A stretch of DNA of 64,000 nucleotides. Origin: JAJDZL01 sp965221175. Its GTDB lineage: Bacteria; Pseudomonadota; Gammaproteobacteria; Arenicellales; JAJDZL01. The stretch covers positions 2,356,001-2,420,000 of the forward strand of contig OZ244867.1 of the NCBI GenBank assembly GCA_965221175.1. Reading direction: 5' to 3'. Both the position numbers and the translations under genes were made by a program. Under the pieces are notes generated by a model. That model was not told the DNA's origin, searched no databases, and was given only the letters and a program-made list of their open reading frames with translations. Every line of letters begins with the position of its first letter. Position 1 is the first letter of the stretch. This document shows, piece after piece, positions 16,784 through 27,166 of the stretch.

Positions 16784-18130
16784 TTACCGCATGGTCACAA
16801 ATTCCTCTGCTACAGTTGGATGGATTGCAACTGTATTGTCGAAATCGCGTTTGCATGCTGCCATCTTTACTGCGACTGAAAATCCCTGAATCATTTCGTC
16901 TGCAAAGTCTCCGACGATATGACAGCCAACGATTCTTTCGTTCTCACCCGTGGTGACAAGTTTCATTAGAGTGGGTGAGCCACGATCCGTAACCTGATAG
17001 TACATATTCTGAAACTGGCTTGAATAGACCTTTACATCGTCTCCAAACTTAGCCCTTGCTGCGTCTTCACTCAATCCCACTGTGCCAATGGGTGGATGGC
17101 TAAAAATGACTGAAGGGATATTCTCGTAGTCCAAATATGCGTCGCTTTGGCCACCGAACAGCCGATCTGAAAGTTTTCGACCTGCGGCAATCGCAACAGG
17201 CGTCAATGCGACGCGGCCGGTTACATCTCCGACTGCATAAACGCCTTTACAAGATGTATTCTGAAATTTGTCTGTTTCAATGTAGCCTCGAGAATTGAGT
17301 TCCACGCCTGCACTTTCAAGATTAAGAGATTGAGAATTCGGTACGCGCCCGATTGCAAATATGAATTGGTCGATTTCATTCAGTGAAGTGCCATTGTCCA
17401 ACTTGACCGAGAGCTTTGATTTATTTCTTTCTAGTTCGGTAACCGAGGTATTCAGTACGAATTCCACTCCAGTTCGCTGCATTTCGGACATGACTACTGA
17501 GGTAATGGAAGAATCGAATCCGCGTAATAGCTGATCCTTTCGCAGAATCATAGTCACTTGGCTTCCAAGTCCATGCAGCATACCAGCAAACTCGGTGGCA
17601 ATGTAGCCAGCACCTGTTATTGCAACCTTTGCAGGAAGTTCCTCCATCTCGAAAAATCCGTCGCTGGTTATGCCATATTCTGAGCCAGCGACGTTTGGAA
17701 TAACAGGTCGGCTGCCGGTTGCTATCAGAATGTGAGCTGCTTCAAAACTGTCGTCATTTACTTGCAGGGTGTTGGATGTGGTAAAGCGAGCCGTTCCTTC
17801 AATGCGGACGACATCGGAACCCTCAAGATTAGCAGCATAAATATCATTCAGACGGGCAATATATGCATCGCGAGACTTCTTGATAACTGCCCAGTCGAAT
17901 CCTTCGTTTTTGACTGAAAATCCATAATCGGCGGCATCGTGAAGGGTTTCTGCAATTCGCGAAGTGGTCCACATTACTTTTTTGGGCACGCATCCAACAT
18001 TAACACAAGTCCCCCCTAGTTTGTGATGTTCAATCACTGCACACTTGGCTCCGTATTCGCTTGCTCGCCGTGCCGCCGCGATACCGCCGCTTCCACCGCC
18101 GATCACTATCATGTCGTATTGCTTTTTCAT
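16784..18130 (-). CDS. gor: Glutathione-disulfide reductase
   Basis: A 448-residue flavin disulfide reductase with an N-terminal FAD site (VIGGGSGGIAAARRASEYG), the redox-active CVNVGC pair in GGTCVNVGCVPKKVMW, a central NADPH domain, and the C-terminal HPTVAEEFVTMR with the catalytic His. The VPKK continuation and overall pattern match Gor rather than dihydrolipoamide dehydrogenase. It regenerates glutathione in the cytosol. It lies convergent with aroE and downstream of putA with a 185-bp gap. Confidence 0.9.
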   Translation of the reverse strand: MKKQYDMIVIGGGSGGIAAARRASEYGAKCAVIEHHKLGGTCVNVGCVPKKVMWTTSRIAETLHDAADYGFSVKNEGFDWAVIKKSRDAYIARLNDIYAANLEGSDVVRIEGTARFTTSNTLQVNDDSFEAAHILIATGSRPVIPNVAGSEYGITSDGFFEMEELPAKVAITGAGYIATEFAGMLHGLGSQVTMILRKDQLLRGFDSSITSVVMSEMQRTGVEFVLNTSVTELERNKSKLSVKLDNGTSLNEIDQFIFAIGRVPNSQSLNLESAGVELNSRGYIETDKFQNTSCKGVYAVGDVTGRVALTPVAIAAGRKLSDRLFGGQSDAYLDYENIPSVIFSHPPIGTVGLSEDAARAKFGDDVKVYSSQFQNMYYQVTDRGSPTLMKLVTTGENERIVGCHIVGDFADEMIQGFSVAVKMAACKRDFDNTVAIHPTVAEEFVTMR

Positions 18131-18315
18131 GATTTCTTCTCTTGGATAAAAATTTTGGTTTTGAATTCCACTGGTTTCACAAAAAATTGATGTGCCTTGA
18201 CCTATCGCAGAGCGACATAAAAGTCATGCGTGATTATCCATCAAACGAGGATAGTTGGTTGGGATAAAAGAACTGGTTGGGCTAAATCGAATAGCGGAGG
18301 TGACATACTAAAAAA

Positions 18316-21300
18316 TCACGATCCGGATTCAATAAATAGTCTAGCGTTACCGCCCGCTGCGGTTGTGTCAATACACACTGATTTTTCTACGATGAAGAGC
18401 CAAGGCGCGTCCTCATCTGTAGTGAGTTGAATGATCGCGCCTAGTCGTGACGCGAGTTCCAATCGAATTGTTCTCAACAACTCTTGTGGGTAGTCACCCA
18501 CAGTGATTCCAACAAAGTCGCTAGATAACGTAATCGTCGTGGAGTCCGGCATCACTTGGCTTTGTAAAATCGGTACACCTGAAGATTGCAAGTTTGCAAT
18601 AAGTTGACTTTCAATTCCAACACCCAGCACTGCATTTCCGGCTGCCAGTGCCTGCAGAACATGTGTGTCTGATCCAATACAAATGAACACGCCCTTCGGG
18701 TGCAGGTAAATGCGGTTGCTTTCACCTGTTGGACCCTCAAGATCGATAAGCGAAGGGACTAGTTTGGCCGTCTGCGCCAATACCTCCAAGAGTTCAGGCC
18801 GGTCCGCCACTGCTGACCTCAAAATGGATATTCGGTCCTCTTTACAAGCCCAATCCGATTGCAGTTTAACCAATCTGCCAAGTGATTCACGAGTATCGCC
18901 TCTTGTTTCAGCAGGATACTCAAGATCAGCTGTTTGTTTGAATTTCCCAAATCGTCGAAGACGAGCAACGTAGAAGGGTCCGCCAGCTTTAGGACCAGTT
19001 CCGGACAGACCTCTTCCACCGAAAGGCTGAGAGCCTACTACTGCTCCAATCTGGTTGCGGTTTACATAAATGTTCCCAGCGTTCACGCTTTCAGACAACT
19101 GTTGAACCCGCCGGTCAATTCGCGTGTGAAGCCCGAACGTAAGCCCGTATCCGGTATTGTTGATGCTTTCCACTACCTTGCAAATGTCCCGAGAATCATA
19201 TGTAGCTACATGCAGAATGGGTCCGAAAATCTCACGCTCCAGTTCCTCAATTCCTGACACGCGAAATACGCTCGGAGGCACAAAATAGCCGTCAAGATGA
19301 GCAGAAAGTTCTCGCTGATATAGCAGGCGGTTTTCGCTTTCCATCCTATTGCAATAGTCCAGCAGATCGCTTTGTGCGTGTTCGTCAATGATCGGTCCGA
19401 CATCAGTTGAAATATCCCATGGGTCACTTACTCTCAATTGTTCCATGGCACCAAATAGCATATTGAGCAGCCGAGATTCCATTTCGTTCTGTACATACAG
19501 AATTCGCAATGCAGAACACCTTTGCCCCGCGCTCTGAAATGCCGATGCGATAATATCTTTGACAGCCTGCTCCGGTAACGCAGTAGAGTCCACGATCATT
19601 GCGTTCAGTCCGCCTGTTTCAGCAATGAGAGGTGCCTCTATACCGCATGAATTCGCCATTGATCGATAGATGGCTTGAGCCGTATCGGTAGAGCCTGTGA
19701 AACAGATCCCGGAAATGCGTTCGTCCGCTGAAAGCATCGCTCCGACGGTTTCACCGTAGCCAGGAAGAAACTGCACAACGTCTTTCGAAATACCGACTTG
19801 GTGTATGAGCTCTACCGCTCTTGCACCGGTCAGCGACGACTGCTCAGCAGGTTTCCCAATCACCGAATTTCCAGCTGCAAGCGAGGCGGTAATCTGACCG
19901 GTAAAAATTGCGAGTGGGAAATTCCAAGGCGAGATGCAGGCAATGACTCCACGGGCACAGTGATCGGGCATGCGTTCCAGCCGAATGGCTTCGTTTGCAT
20001 AGTATCGACAGAAGTCCACTGCCTCTCTCACTTCGGAAATTGAATCGGTAATCGTCTTGCCAGTTTCCTGAACCATCAAGGCTATCAGTTCTGGCGATTG
20101 TTTTTCATAGGCGTCGGCGATTCGATTGAGCAATTCGGCACGAGTTGAAGCGCTCGTGCTACTCCACTGTTTGAAACTCGACTGCGCGCGTTCAATTGTT
20201 TCGTTAACGTGTGCCGATTCAGTTTGAATGACCGTGCCTACTTGGATTCGTGGGTGTGCAGGATTGTGGATGACTTCCGTCGGGTTGTTTGTACCAGAAT
20301 CCAAATCGGACCGGCCAGCATGCCATTCGCAGTTTCGGTACTGCTCCATTTCCCCGTACAGCGCTTTTATTGCATTGACATCCGCTAGATCGATGCCTTT
20401 GGAATTCGTTCTTGAATCGCCAAAGATGTTGCTTGGCTGCCGTACCGACGGATTTGGTATTGAGTGCCTCAGTTCTCGAACTTTCTCGATTGGGTCTGAA
20501 GCGACTTCTGCCACCGGAATGTTCGTGTCCACCAGTTGATTCAGGAAAGAACTATTTGCCCCATTTTCCAGAATTCTCCGCACGAGATAAGCAAGAAGGT
20601 CTTCGCGGGCACCCACCGGAGCATAGATTCTGCAACGATATCCAAATTTTTTTCTAGCTGCCTCGTGAACATCTTCTCCCATGCCGTGAAGCCTCTGAAA
20701 CTCGAATCTGTGGTGACCGCCTGTCATGGTCATCACCGCGCAAATTGTGTGGGCATTATGAGTTGCAAACTGGGGATAAATTCGATCGTTCAAATCAAGT
20801 AATCGTCGGGCGCAGGCGAGGTAGGACAAGTCGGTTGAACACTTTCTCGTGAATACAGGAAAGGAGGAAATCCCCAGCACTTGTGCACGTTTGATTTCAG
20901 TATCCCAGTAAGCTCCCTTTACAAGTCGCAGCATGATTCTGCGATCAAACTTCTCGGCAAGACCATATAGGCAGTCGATGACAAAGCGTGCGCTCGGACT
21001 GTATGCCTGAACAACAGCCCCAAATCCATGCCAGCCTTTCAGGGACGGATTGGACAGAGTCCTCTTGATGACTTCCAAAGACAGGTCCAGCGTGTCTGCC
21101 TCTTCCGCATCAATGTTGAATCCCATGTTCGCTTTCTTCGCAAGCTGTGCGAGCGACAGAACGGAGTCAACCAGTTCATCCAAAATAAATTCTCTTTGTG
21201 TTGACTGATATCGGGGGTGAAGTGCCGACAGCTTGACGGAAATTCCAGGATTTTCCCAGAAGTTGTCGGAGTTGCATTTGCCTGCTATGAACTCAATGGC

Positions 21301-21975
21301 CTGAAAATAGGAGGACCAGTAGCGCTTTGCATCATCGGCTGTCAGGGCCGACTCACCCAGCATGTCATAAGAGTATCCATAGCCTTTGCGTACAAGTCCT
21401 TCGTCCCGCTCAGTCGCAGATTCGATCGTCGTTCCAAGGATGAATTGATCCGCAATTCTTCGGATTGCTTGGGCGACAACCGCTCTGACCACAGGCTCCC
21501 CGAGTCTTTTTACGATGCGTCGAAGTGTGTCTGCGACATCGCCGACGTCTGCTTCTTTCAGAATCTTGCCGGTCAGTAACAATGTCCATGTTGAGGCGTT
21601 GACTAAGGATGAGCTTGAATGCCCAAGATGCTTTCCCCAGTGTGCTGCTGAAATCTTGTCGCTGATCAGAGTGTCAATTGTGATGGTGTCGGGCACTCGC
21701 AAAAGAGCCTCAGCCAGACACATCAGTGCAATTCCTTCTTGTGATGTCAAGCCATACTCGGAGAGAAACGATGACATGATTCGTGGGGAGCTGGAATCGC
21801 GTACCGTTGTAACTAGTTCGGTTGCCCGTTGGCTAGCACTCAGACGTTGAATTTCAGTCAGCGGAGCTTGCTTGAGCAAGTTGTGCACAACAGTAGATTC
21901 ATCTGCGAGATAAGCACTTCTGAAGACTTTTAGCAGTACTTCAAGATCCCAGGATTGTTGGATAGTTTCTGTCAA
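18316..21975 (-). CDS. putA: Bifunctional proline dehydrogenase / P5C dehydrogenase
   Basis: A 1219-residue PutA converting proline to glutamate. The FAD-dependent proline dehydrogenase barrel occupies about residues 140-480 (SVKLSALHPRYQ, MLRLVKGAYWD, ATHNAHT, YAPVGAREDLLAYLVRR). The aldehyde dehydrogenase module follows at about 560-1030 with PWNFPLAIFTGQ, FTGSTDTAQ and the catalytic Cys in SAGQRCSALRIL. A further C-terminal domain of about 180 residues is typical of long PutA types. There is no N-terminal ribbon-helix-helix, so unlike enteric PutA it should not act as a repressor. Its ATG overlaps the ychF stop (ATGA). Confidence 0.95.
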   Translation of the reverse strand: MTETIQQSWDLEVLLKVFRSAYLADESTVVHNLLKQAPLTEIQRLSASQRATELVTTVRDSSSPRIMSSFLSEYGLTSQEGIALMCLAEALLRVPDTITIDTLISDKISAAHWGKHLGHSSSSLVNASTWTLLLTGKILKEADVGDVADTLRRIVKRLGEPVVRAVVAQAIRRIADQFILGTTIESATERDEGLVRKGYGYSYDMLGESALTADDAKRYWSSYFQAIEFIAGKCNSDNFWENPGISVKLSALHPRYQSTQREFILDELVDSVLSLAQLAKKANMGFNIDAEEADTLDLSLEVIKRTLSNPSLKGWHGFGAVVQAYSPSARFVIDCLYGLAEKFDRRIMLRLVKGAYWDTEIKRAQVLGISSFPVFTRKCSTDLSYLACARRLLDLNDRIYPQFATHNAHTICAVMTMTGGHHRFEFQRLHGMGEDVHEAARKKFGYRCRIYAPVGAREDLLAYLVRRILENGANSSFLNQLVDTNIPVAEVASDPIEKVRELRHSIPNPSVRQPSNIFGDSRTNSKGIDLADVNAIKALYGEMEQYRNCEWHAGRSDLDSGTNNPTEVIHNPAHPRIQVGTVIQTESAHVNETIERAQSSFKQWSSTSASTRAELLNRIADAYEKQSPELIALMVQETGKTITDSISEVREAVDFCRYYANEAIRLERMPDHCARGVIACISPWNFPLAIFTGQITASLAAGNSVIGKPAEQSSLTGARAVELIHQVGISKDVVQFLPGYGETVGAMLSADERISGICFTGSTDTAQAIYRSMANSCGIEAPLIAETGGLNAMIVDSTALPEQAVKDIIASAFQSAGQRCSALRILYVQNEMESRLLNMLFGAMEQLRVSDPWDISTDVGPIIDEHAQSDLLDYCNRMESENRLLYQRELSAHLDGYFVPPSVFRVSGIEELEREIFGPILHVATYDSRDICKVVESINNTGYGLTFGLHTRIDRRVQQLSESVNAGNIYVNRNQIGAVVGSQPFGGRGLSGTGPKAGGPFYVARLRRFGKFKQTADLEYPAETRGDTRESLGRLVKLQSDWACKEDRISILRSAVADRPELLEVLAQTAKLVPSLIDLEGPTGESNRIYLHPKGVFICIGSDTHVLQALAAGNAVLGVGIESQLIANLQSSGVPILQSQVMPDSTTITLSSDFVGITVGDYPQELLRTIRLELASRLGAIIQLTTDEDAPWLFIVEKSVCIDTTAAGGNARLFIESGS

Positions 21976-23024
21976 GAATTGAATCGAATCCGAATGATTT
22001 CTCCCTCCTTCAGTTCATATGATTTGCCTTCAAAACGCATCCGACCGGCATCTTTCACCATTTGTTCAGTTCCGTAAGACAGGAGATCTTCGCTTGACAT
22101 CACTTCCGCTCGAATGAATCCCTTTTCCATATCTGTATGTATCATTCCGGCTGCCTGTTTCGCGGTCGTTCCTCTTGGAAATGCCCAGGCTCGAACCTCG
22201 GATTCGTTGAAAGTGAAAAATGTCTGTAATCCAAGTAGAGAGTAACCCGTACGCACTACATTATCTAGAGCGGAAACATCGACACCGAGTTCTGCACGAA
22301 ATGGAATTTGTTCGTCCTCCGAAAATTGTACCAATTCGTCTTCAATTTTCGCACAAATCGTTACCATGGGAGCCTTCAAATCATCTACTAAAACACAATC
22401 AGAGAGTAGCAGCTGTTCTTCGCTGACATTCAATATGTAGAATTTGGGTTTGCTCGTCAGTAGATGCAGGTTGCGGATGATCCCCTGTTCTTCCGCATCC
22501 GGTTCAACCCCACTGAACGGCTTCCCCTGTTCAAGCATTGATTCGACAGTTTTGAGCACAGCAGCAGCTTTCTGCTGATTTTTGTCTCCGATTCGGGCAC
22601 GTCTGGATGCTTTTTTTGTCGCTTTGCGTACTGTTTCCAGGTCTGCCAGGACCAACTCCAGACTAACAATGTCAATTTCGTCTTTCCAATCGTCTTTGTT
22701 ATCGAAGCCACCGATCACATGAGCGATCAGATCCATCTCGCGAATATGTGCTAGAAATTGATTTCCAAGTCCTTCACCACGTGATGCTCCTTCAACCAAA
22801 CCGGCAATATCTACAAATTCAATCACTGCTGGAACTTGCGTTTCAACGCCTGCGACCTTCGCAATTTCCGGTAGTCGAGGCTCCGGAACGAATGCTACTC
22901 CGAAATTCGATTCGATGGTACAGAACGGAAAGTTCTCCGCTGCTACTTGAGAGCCTGTCAGTGCATTAAACAGAGTGGATTTGCCGACATTCGGCACGCC
23001 GATGATTCCGCACCGAAAACCCAT
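21972..23024 (-). CDS. ychF: Redox-regulated ATPase YchF
   Basis: A 350-residue Obg-related P-loop NTPase: GVPNVGKSTLFNALT, VDIAGLVEGASRGEGLGNQFL, then the coiled-coil insertion and the C-terminal TGS-like domain (TFFTFNESEVRAWAFPRGTTA, ELKEGEIIRIRF). YchF binds ribosomes and hydrolyses ATP. It follows pth by 18 bp, a common bacterial gene pair. Confidence 0.95.
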   Translation of the reverse strand: MGFRCGIIGVPNVGKSTLFNALTGSQVAAENFPFCTIESNFGVAFVPEPRLPEIAKVAGVETQVPAVIEFVDIAGLVEGASRGEGLGNQFLAHIREMDLIAHVIGGFDNKDDWKDEIDIVSLELVLADLETVRKATKKASRRARIGDKNQQKAAAVLKTVESMLEQGKPFSGVEPDAEEQGIIRNLHLLTSKPKFYILNVSEEQLLLSDCVLVDDLKAPMVTICAKIEDELVQFSEDEQIPFRAELGVDVSALDNVVRTGYSLLGLQTFFTFNESEVRAWAFPRGTTAKQAAGMIHTDMEKGFIRAEVMSSEDLLSYGTEQMVKDAGRMRFEGKSYELKEGEIIRIRFNS

Positions 23025-23042
23025 GTCGCCAGATTGTGCGGG

Positions 23043-23660
23043 TCAGGCACCCAGTGAGGATTCGGGTGAGGAGTCGGTTGCTTTGGGTCTGCTGTGCAGT
23101 GCTGTCATCGCCCGTTCCAGATTTCCCCTCAAAATTTCCGGAAGTGAATCCAATGCATCGGAAATTGCGTCGTCAATAAGATTCTGATCGTGCAATGACG
23201 GAGTACTAAGTACGTAGGGAATGGTGCCGAGCTTTGGATTAGGACGGCCGATACCGATGCGTATCCGTAGAAAATCTGGGTTTCCAGTTCTGGAAATGAT
23301 GTCGCTGAGACCATTGTGCCCGCCATGCCCGCCGGTTGATTTCAGCCGTACGACTCCCGCTGGAAGATCAAGGTCGTCATGCACTACGATGGCGTTTCCC
23401 GGGTCGATGTCGTAGTAATTCGTGACTAACTGAAATGCGGTGCCGCTTCGGTTCATGTACGTGATTGGCTCTACCAGCCAAACCGGCACCTCAGAAACTG
23501 TCGTGCGAACTAGATTCGCTTTCAAGCGAGGATTGAGCTTTAGCTGTAGTTGGCACTGTGCAACTAAAGCGTCGATAAATCGAAAACCGCAATTATGACG
23601 GGCGTGTCGATATTGTTCGCCAGGGTTACCAAGACCGATGATTGCGCGCGTCTGCGTCAT
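23043..23660 (-). CDS. pth: Peptidyl-tRNA hydrolase
   Basis: A 205-residue enzyme that frees tRNA from peptidyl-tRNA lost by stalled ribosomes. Visible motifs are IIGLGNPGEQYRHARHNCGF with the catalytic His, PITYMNRSG, VHDDLDLPAGVVRLKSTGGHGGHNGL and the RIRIGIGRP block. It lies in the rplY-pth-ychF order usual in Gammaproteobacteria. The C-terminal tail after residue 190 is Ser/Pro-rich and not conserved. Confidence 0.95.
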   Translation of the reverse strand: MTQTRAIIGLGNPGEQYRHARHNCGFRFIDALVAQCQLQLKLNPRLKANLVRTTVSEVPVWLVEPITYMNRSGTAFQLVTNYYDIDPGNAIVVHDDLDLPAGVVRLKSTGGHGGHNGLSDIISRTGNPDFLRIRIGIGRPNPKLGTIPYVLSTPSLHDQNLIDDAISDALDSLPEILRGNLERAMTALHSRPKATDSSPESSLGA

Positions 23661-23752
23661 GATTCACTGTACTATGCTTGACTTGCGACAAGCGCAGAGC
23701 CATGTGGATTTTCTTGGGATTGAGCCGGTGTAAACAAAAATCAAACAGCCCA

Positions 23753-24418
23753 TCATTCCGATGATTCGACCTCCGGTGGCTCAGCGGTAGCGAGCTCCAG
23801 CTCTTCTGCTTCTGCTTCCTCTTCCTCAAAATCCGCCGAGATTTTGGACGGCGTGACGGAAGCAATCGCGTAGTCGTCGCTATCGTGATAGGCGGTAGTC
23901 AATTCAACACCCTCTGGCAGAACAATGTCTGAAATATGCACCGCCTGGTTCAACTCAAGTTCACTGACATCGACCTCCAGAAATTCCGGAAGATTCTTCG
24001 GCAGACACTGGATTTCAACATCTACTATGAGCCGAGAAAATATACCTCCAGTGGTCTTGATTCCAGGTGCAATATCATCGCCAATGAAGTGCAGCGGAAC
24101 CCGAAGAGAAATCATCTCAGTCGCTTTAACACGTTGCAGGTCTACATGCATCACTTGCGATTTGTATGGGTGCATTTGAACTTCTCGAAGAATAGCTCCC
24201 TGTTTCTTGCCGCTTTCCTTGACATCAATGATGGCAGAGTGAAATGCTTCGACTTCTAGGATGTGCATCAATGAATCATGCTCAGTCACATAATGGGCAT
24301 TTTTCTTGTCAGCGCCGTAAATTACGACAGGCACCATTCCCTCGCGTCGCAATCTGCGACTATTTGAAGAACCGAAATTTTCGCGCGACGTTAATTCTAG
24401 TGTGAAATTGGTACTCAT
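23753..24418 (-). CDS. rplY: 50S ribosomal protein L25/general stress protein Ctc
   Basis: A 221-residue long-form L25 (TL5/Ctc type). The N-terminal domain (SRENFGSSNSRRLRREGMVPVVIYG) binds 5S rRNA, and the beta domain (about 100-185) carries VHISDIVLPEGVEL. The last 35 residues are a strongly acidic tail rich in Glu and Ala, as often seen in long forms. It precedes pth and follows prs on the same strand. Confidence 0.94.
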   Translation of the reverse strand: MSTNFTLELTSRENFGSSNSRRLRREGMVPVVIYGADKKNAHYVTEHDSLMHILEVEAFHSAIIDVKESGKKQGAILREVQMHPYKSQVMHVDLQRVKATEMISLRVPLHFIGDDIAPGIKTTGGIFSRLIVDVEIQCLPKNLPEFLEVDVSELELNQAVHISDIVLPEGVELTTAYHDSDDYAIASVTPSKISADFEEEEAEAEELELATAEPPEVESSE

Positions 24419-24462
24419 TTGGTTATTTCCTTTTTAACCGTTTTACTTAGGGTTTGAATGTA

Positions 24463-25413
24463 CTAGTCTACAAAGATTGAACTGACAGAGTCTCCGATCG
24501 AAATTCGACGAATTGCTTCTCCGATCAGTTGCGATACATCAAGTTGACGAATTTTATTGCACTTTTGTGCTTTCTCGGAAAGATTTATTGAATTACACAC
24601 CACAAGTTCATCCATAGTCGAGTCGTTTATGCGTTCTATGGCGTTTCCTGACAGAACTGGGTGCGTGCAATAGGCTTTCACTGCCAGCGCACCTTTTTGG
24701 GAGAGCACTTGGGCAGCTTCGCACAGTGTGTTGGCAGTGTCCACGATATCGTCAATAAATACACAGGTGCGTCCTTCGACATCGCCGATGACATTCATGA
24801 CTTCCGCCACGTTGGGTCTGGGCCTTCGTTTGTCGACAATCGCAAACTGCGCTTCAAGCTGTTCTGCGATCGAACGAGCTCGAACCACTGCGCCGACGTC
24901 AGGTGAGACGATGGTAAGATTTTCTGGACGGTGTTTCCACAAGTCGCCGATGATGACTGGCCTTGCATATACGTTGTCGGTGGGAATGTCAAAAAACCCC
25001 TGAATCTGATCGGCATGCAGGTCCATGGTGAGCACGCGGTCGGCACCGGCGGTGCCGATCAATGAAGCCACGAGCTTGGCGGTTATCGGCACGCGCGAAT
25101 TACGCGGTCGACGGTCTTGTCTTGCATATCCGAGATACGGAATCACCGAGGTGATGCGGCCTGCTGAAGATCGTTTGGCGGCATCAATCATCACCAGCAG
25201 TTCCATAAGATTATCGTTGGTCGGCGAACAGGTCGGCTGAATGATGAATACATCCATGTTTCGAATATTTTCGCTGATTTCAACTGCGATTTCACCATCG
25301 CTGAAGCGTCCGACCGTCGCATTGCCTAGCGGTACAGCAAGGTACTCTGCAATCTGCTCAGCAAGCTGCCGATTGGCATTGCCAGTCAGAATCATCATGT
25401 TTTCGATCAACAT
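24463..25413 (-). CDS. prs: Ribose-phosphate pyrophosphokinase
   Basis: A 316-residue PRPP synthetase: FSDGEIAVEISENIRN, the ATP-site RQDRRPRNSRVPITAK, VLTMDLHADQIQGFF and the PRPP-binding VFIDDIVDTANTLCEAA. It makes PRPP, needed by the uracil and BtpA-fused phosphoribosyltransferases of this window as well as by purine and histidine synthesis. It starts the prs-rplY-pth-ychF-putA run and lies just downstream of tRNA-Gln. Confidence 0.96.
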   Translation of the reverse strand: MLIENMMILTGNANRQLAEQIAEYLAVPLGNATVGRFSDGEIAVEISENIRNMDVFIIQPTCSPTNDNLMELLVMIDAAKRSSAGRITSVIPYLGYARQDRRPRNSRVPITAKLVASLIGTAGADRVLTMDLHADQIQGFFDIPTDNVYARPVIIGDLWKHRPENLTIVSPDVGAVVRARSIAEQLEAQFAIVDKRRPRPNVAEVMNVIGDVEGRTCVFIDDIVDTANTLCEAAQVLSQKGALAVKAYCTHPVLSGNAIERINDSTMDELVVCNSINLSEKAQKCNKIRQLDVSQLIGEAIRRISIGDSVSSIFVD

Positions 25414-25490
25414 GCCGACACCTCTCTATCCGATTCAGTCGAAGTTAAGAATTTCGATTGTGAGCGTTCTGGATTTAGCAAACTGATTGA

Positions 25491-25562
25491 CTGGGGTGCC
25501 AGGATTCGAACCTGGGTATCCCGGAATCAAAATCCGGTGCCTTACCGCTTGGCTACACCCCA
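25491..25562 (-). tRNA. tRNA-Gln (TTG anticodon)
   Basis: On the minus strand the 72-base cloverleaf has a perfect 7-bp acceptor stem (TGGGGTG/CACCCCA), the D-loop AGCCAAGCGGTAAGGC, anticodon loop TTTTGAT with anticodon TTG, and the T-arm GGTTCGAATCC. The discriminator base is G, as usual for tRNA-Gln. CCA is not encoded. Confidence 0.95.
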
Positions 25563-25960
25563 AAAGGTATTGGTTTGGTTTAGAAATTCGAAGTGAAATG
25601 TCTTCCAGGTACAGTCCAAGGCGCACCATTATGAATTACCGCGTAAAATTGTAATACGACAAGGCTGAAATGCCAACAGAAATTAACGCGAAGTTGTTCG
25701 ACTCACAGATTGTGAAATGATCAACCTCTTTGAAAATTCGCTCAAAGCTACCCTTGCCATAGCTCTAGAAACTAATTTTTTCACACTAGACTAGTGTATC
25801 TGATGTGAATGCTGTAGTCTGTCTGGAAACTTGTTATATCATCGATAAATTATTGGCAGTTGCCAAATCTGAAATCAGTTCAGCGGAGTGATTCAGTCAC
25901 CTGAATCCAAGGGGCAGAAGCTAGTACAACACCGGCAACGACTAACGCAAGACAGACAAA
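25563..25960. other. Intergenic region, no gene recognised
   Basis: About 400 bp of AT-rich sequence between divergent tRNA-Gln and the aldo/keto reductase gene. It must hold the promoters of both. I see no clear RNA gene, repeat or conserved small ORF. Confidence 0.5.
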
Positions 25961-27166
25961 ATGCAGAGGCGATCGTTTCTCAAATTGAGTGCAGCCGCGG
26001 TTACTGTTTTGACATCAGTTTCTGAAGCAGTTCCAATCTCGGCGTCGGCCAAACCACGGATTCAGCGCTACGTCCTCCTCGGTAACACCGGACTTGAGGT
26101 TTCCGACATTTCTTTCGGCTGCAGCCGTCTGTCCGACTCAAAATTGGTGCGTTACGCATATGAACGAGGCGTAACCTACTTTGACACGGCAGAAAGCTAT
26201 CGCGGTGGAGCGTCGGAGACGGCAGTTGGACTGGCTCTTTCGAATGTTCGTGAAAAAGTAGTCATTGCGTCGAAAACAAAAGCAGGAGAAGGCGACACAA
26301 GACGCCAGATGATGAGCGCTTTGGAAGAAAGTCTCAAGCGCCTGCGAACCGACTATGTAGACATCTATTACAACCACGCAGTGAATGATCCGGCTCGCAT
26401 GCAAAATCCTGAATGGGCCGAATTCACAGAAACAGCCAAGATGCAGGGGAAGATCAGGTTTCGCGGCATGTCAGGTCATGGTTCGCGACTGGTCGAGAGT
26501 CTAGATTATGCTCTGGACCATGATCTGGTTGATGTGGTTCTTGTTGCGTTCAATTTTGCCCAGGATCCGGATTTCGAAGAAAGGCTTCGTTATCTGTTTC
26601 ACTACATCGCTCTGCAGCCAGACCTTATACGAGTACTGGACAAGGCGCGTAACAAGGGTGTCGGTGTTGCTGCAATGAAGACACTGATGGGCGCAAGACT
26701 GCACGACATGCGCCCCCACGAACTTGAAGGCGGAACTTTTTCACAAGCGGCGCTCAAATGGGCTTTGGCGAGCAATCACATCGACGTAGCTCTAATCTCC
26801 ATGACGGATCATGCGAAAATTGACGAGTATATCGGCGCATCCGGCGAGCCGATCATCACTGAAAACGATTTTTCTTTGCTTGCGCGATATGCAGCAGCCC
26901 AGGCGACGCGCTACTGTCAGCATGGTTGCGGGATTTGCATGACGGCATGTCCCTATGACGTTCCGATTCCTGAACTGCTGAGAGTGCGGATGTATGACGT
27001 GGATTACCGCGATCCAGAGCTGGCGCTTGCCGGCTACTCGAATCTGCAATACCAATCCAGTCGCTGTATGAACTGCGTTGAGCAGTCCTGCCTCGGCAGT
27101 TGCCCGAACGACTTGCCGATTCCAGTCTATACCCGTGATGCGGTACACAGGTTTGGCCAGGCGTGA
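25961..27166 (+). CDS. Tat-exported aldo/keto reductase with C-terminal [4Fe-4S] domain
   Basis: A 401-residue protein. The N-terminal MQRRSFLKLSAAAVTV is a twin-arginine signal. An aldo/keto reductase barrel follows (about 35-300; DISFGCSRLSD, TYFDTAESYRGGASE, VIASKTKAGEGD, TDYVDIYYNHAV). A C-terminal ferredoxin-like region has CQHGCGICMTACP and CMNCVEQSCLGSCP, enough cysteines for two iron-sulfur clusters. The usual catalytic Tyr is present (AESY), but His of the tetrad is Asn-His (YYNH). An exported barrel with clusters suggests electron transfer rather than plain NADPH reduction. It overlaps the next gene (GTGA). Confidence 0.85.
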   Translation: MQRRSFLKLSAAAVTVLTSVSEAVPISASAKPRIQRYVLLGNTGLEVSDISFGCSRLSDSKLVRYAYERGVTYFDTAESYRGGASETAVGLALSNVREKVVIASKTKAGEGDTRRQMMSALEESLKRLRTDYVDIYYNHAVNDPARMQNPEWAEFTETAKMQGKIRFRGMSGHGSRLVESLDYALDHDLVDVVLVAFNFAQDPDFEERLRYLFHYIALQPDLIRVLDKARNKGVGVAAMKTLMGARLHDMRPHELEGGTFSQAALKWALASNHIDVALISMTDHAKIDEYIGASGEPIITENDFSLLARYAAAQATRYCQHGCGICMTACPYDVPIPELLRVRMYDVDYRDPELALAGYSNLQYQSSRCMNCVEQSCLGSCPNDLPIPVYTRDAVHRFGQA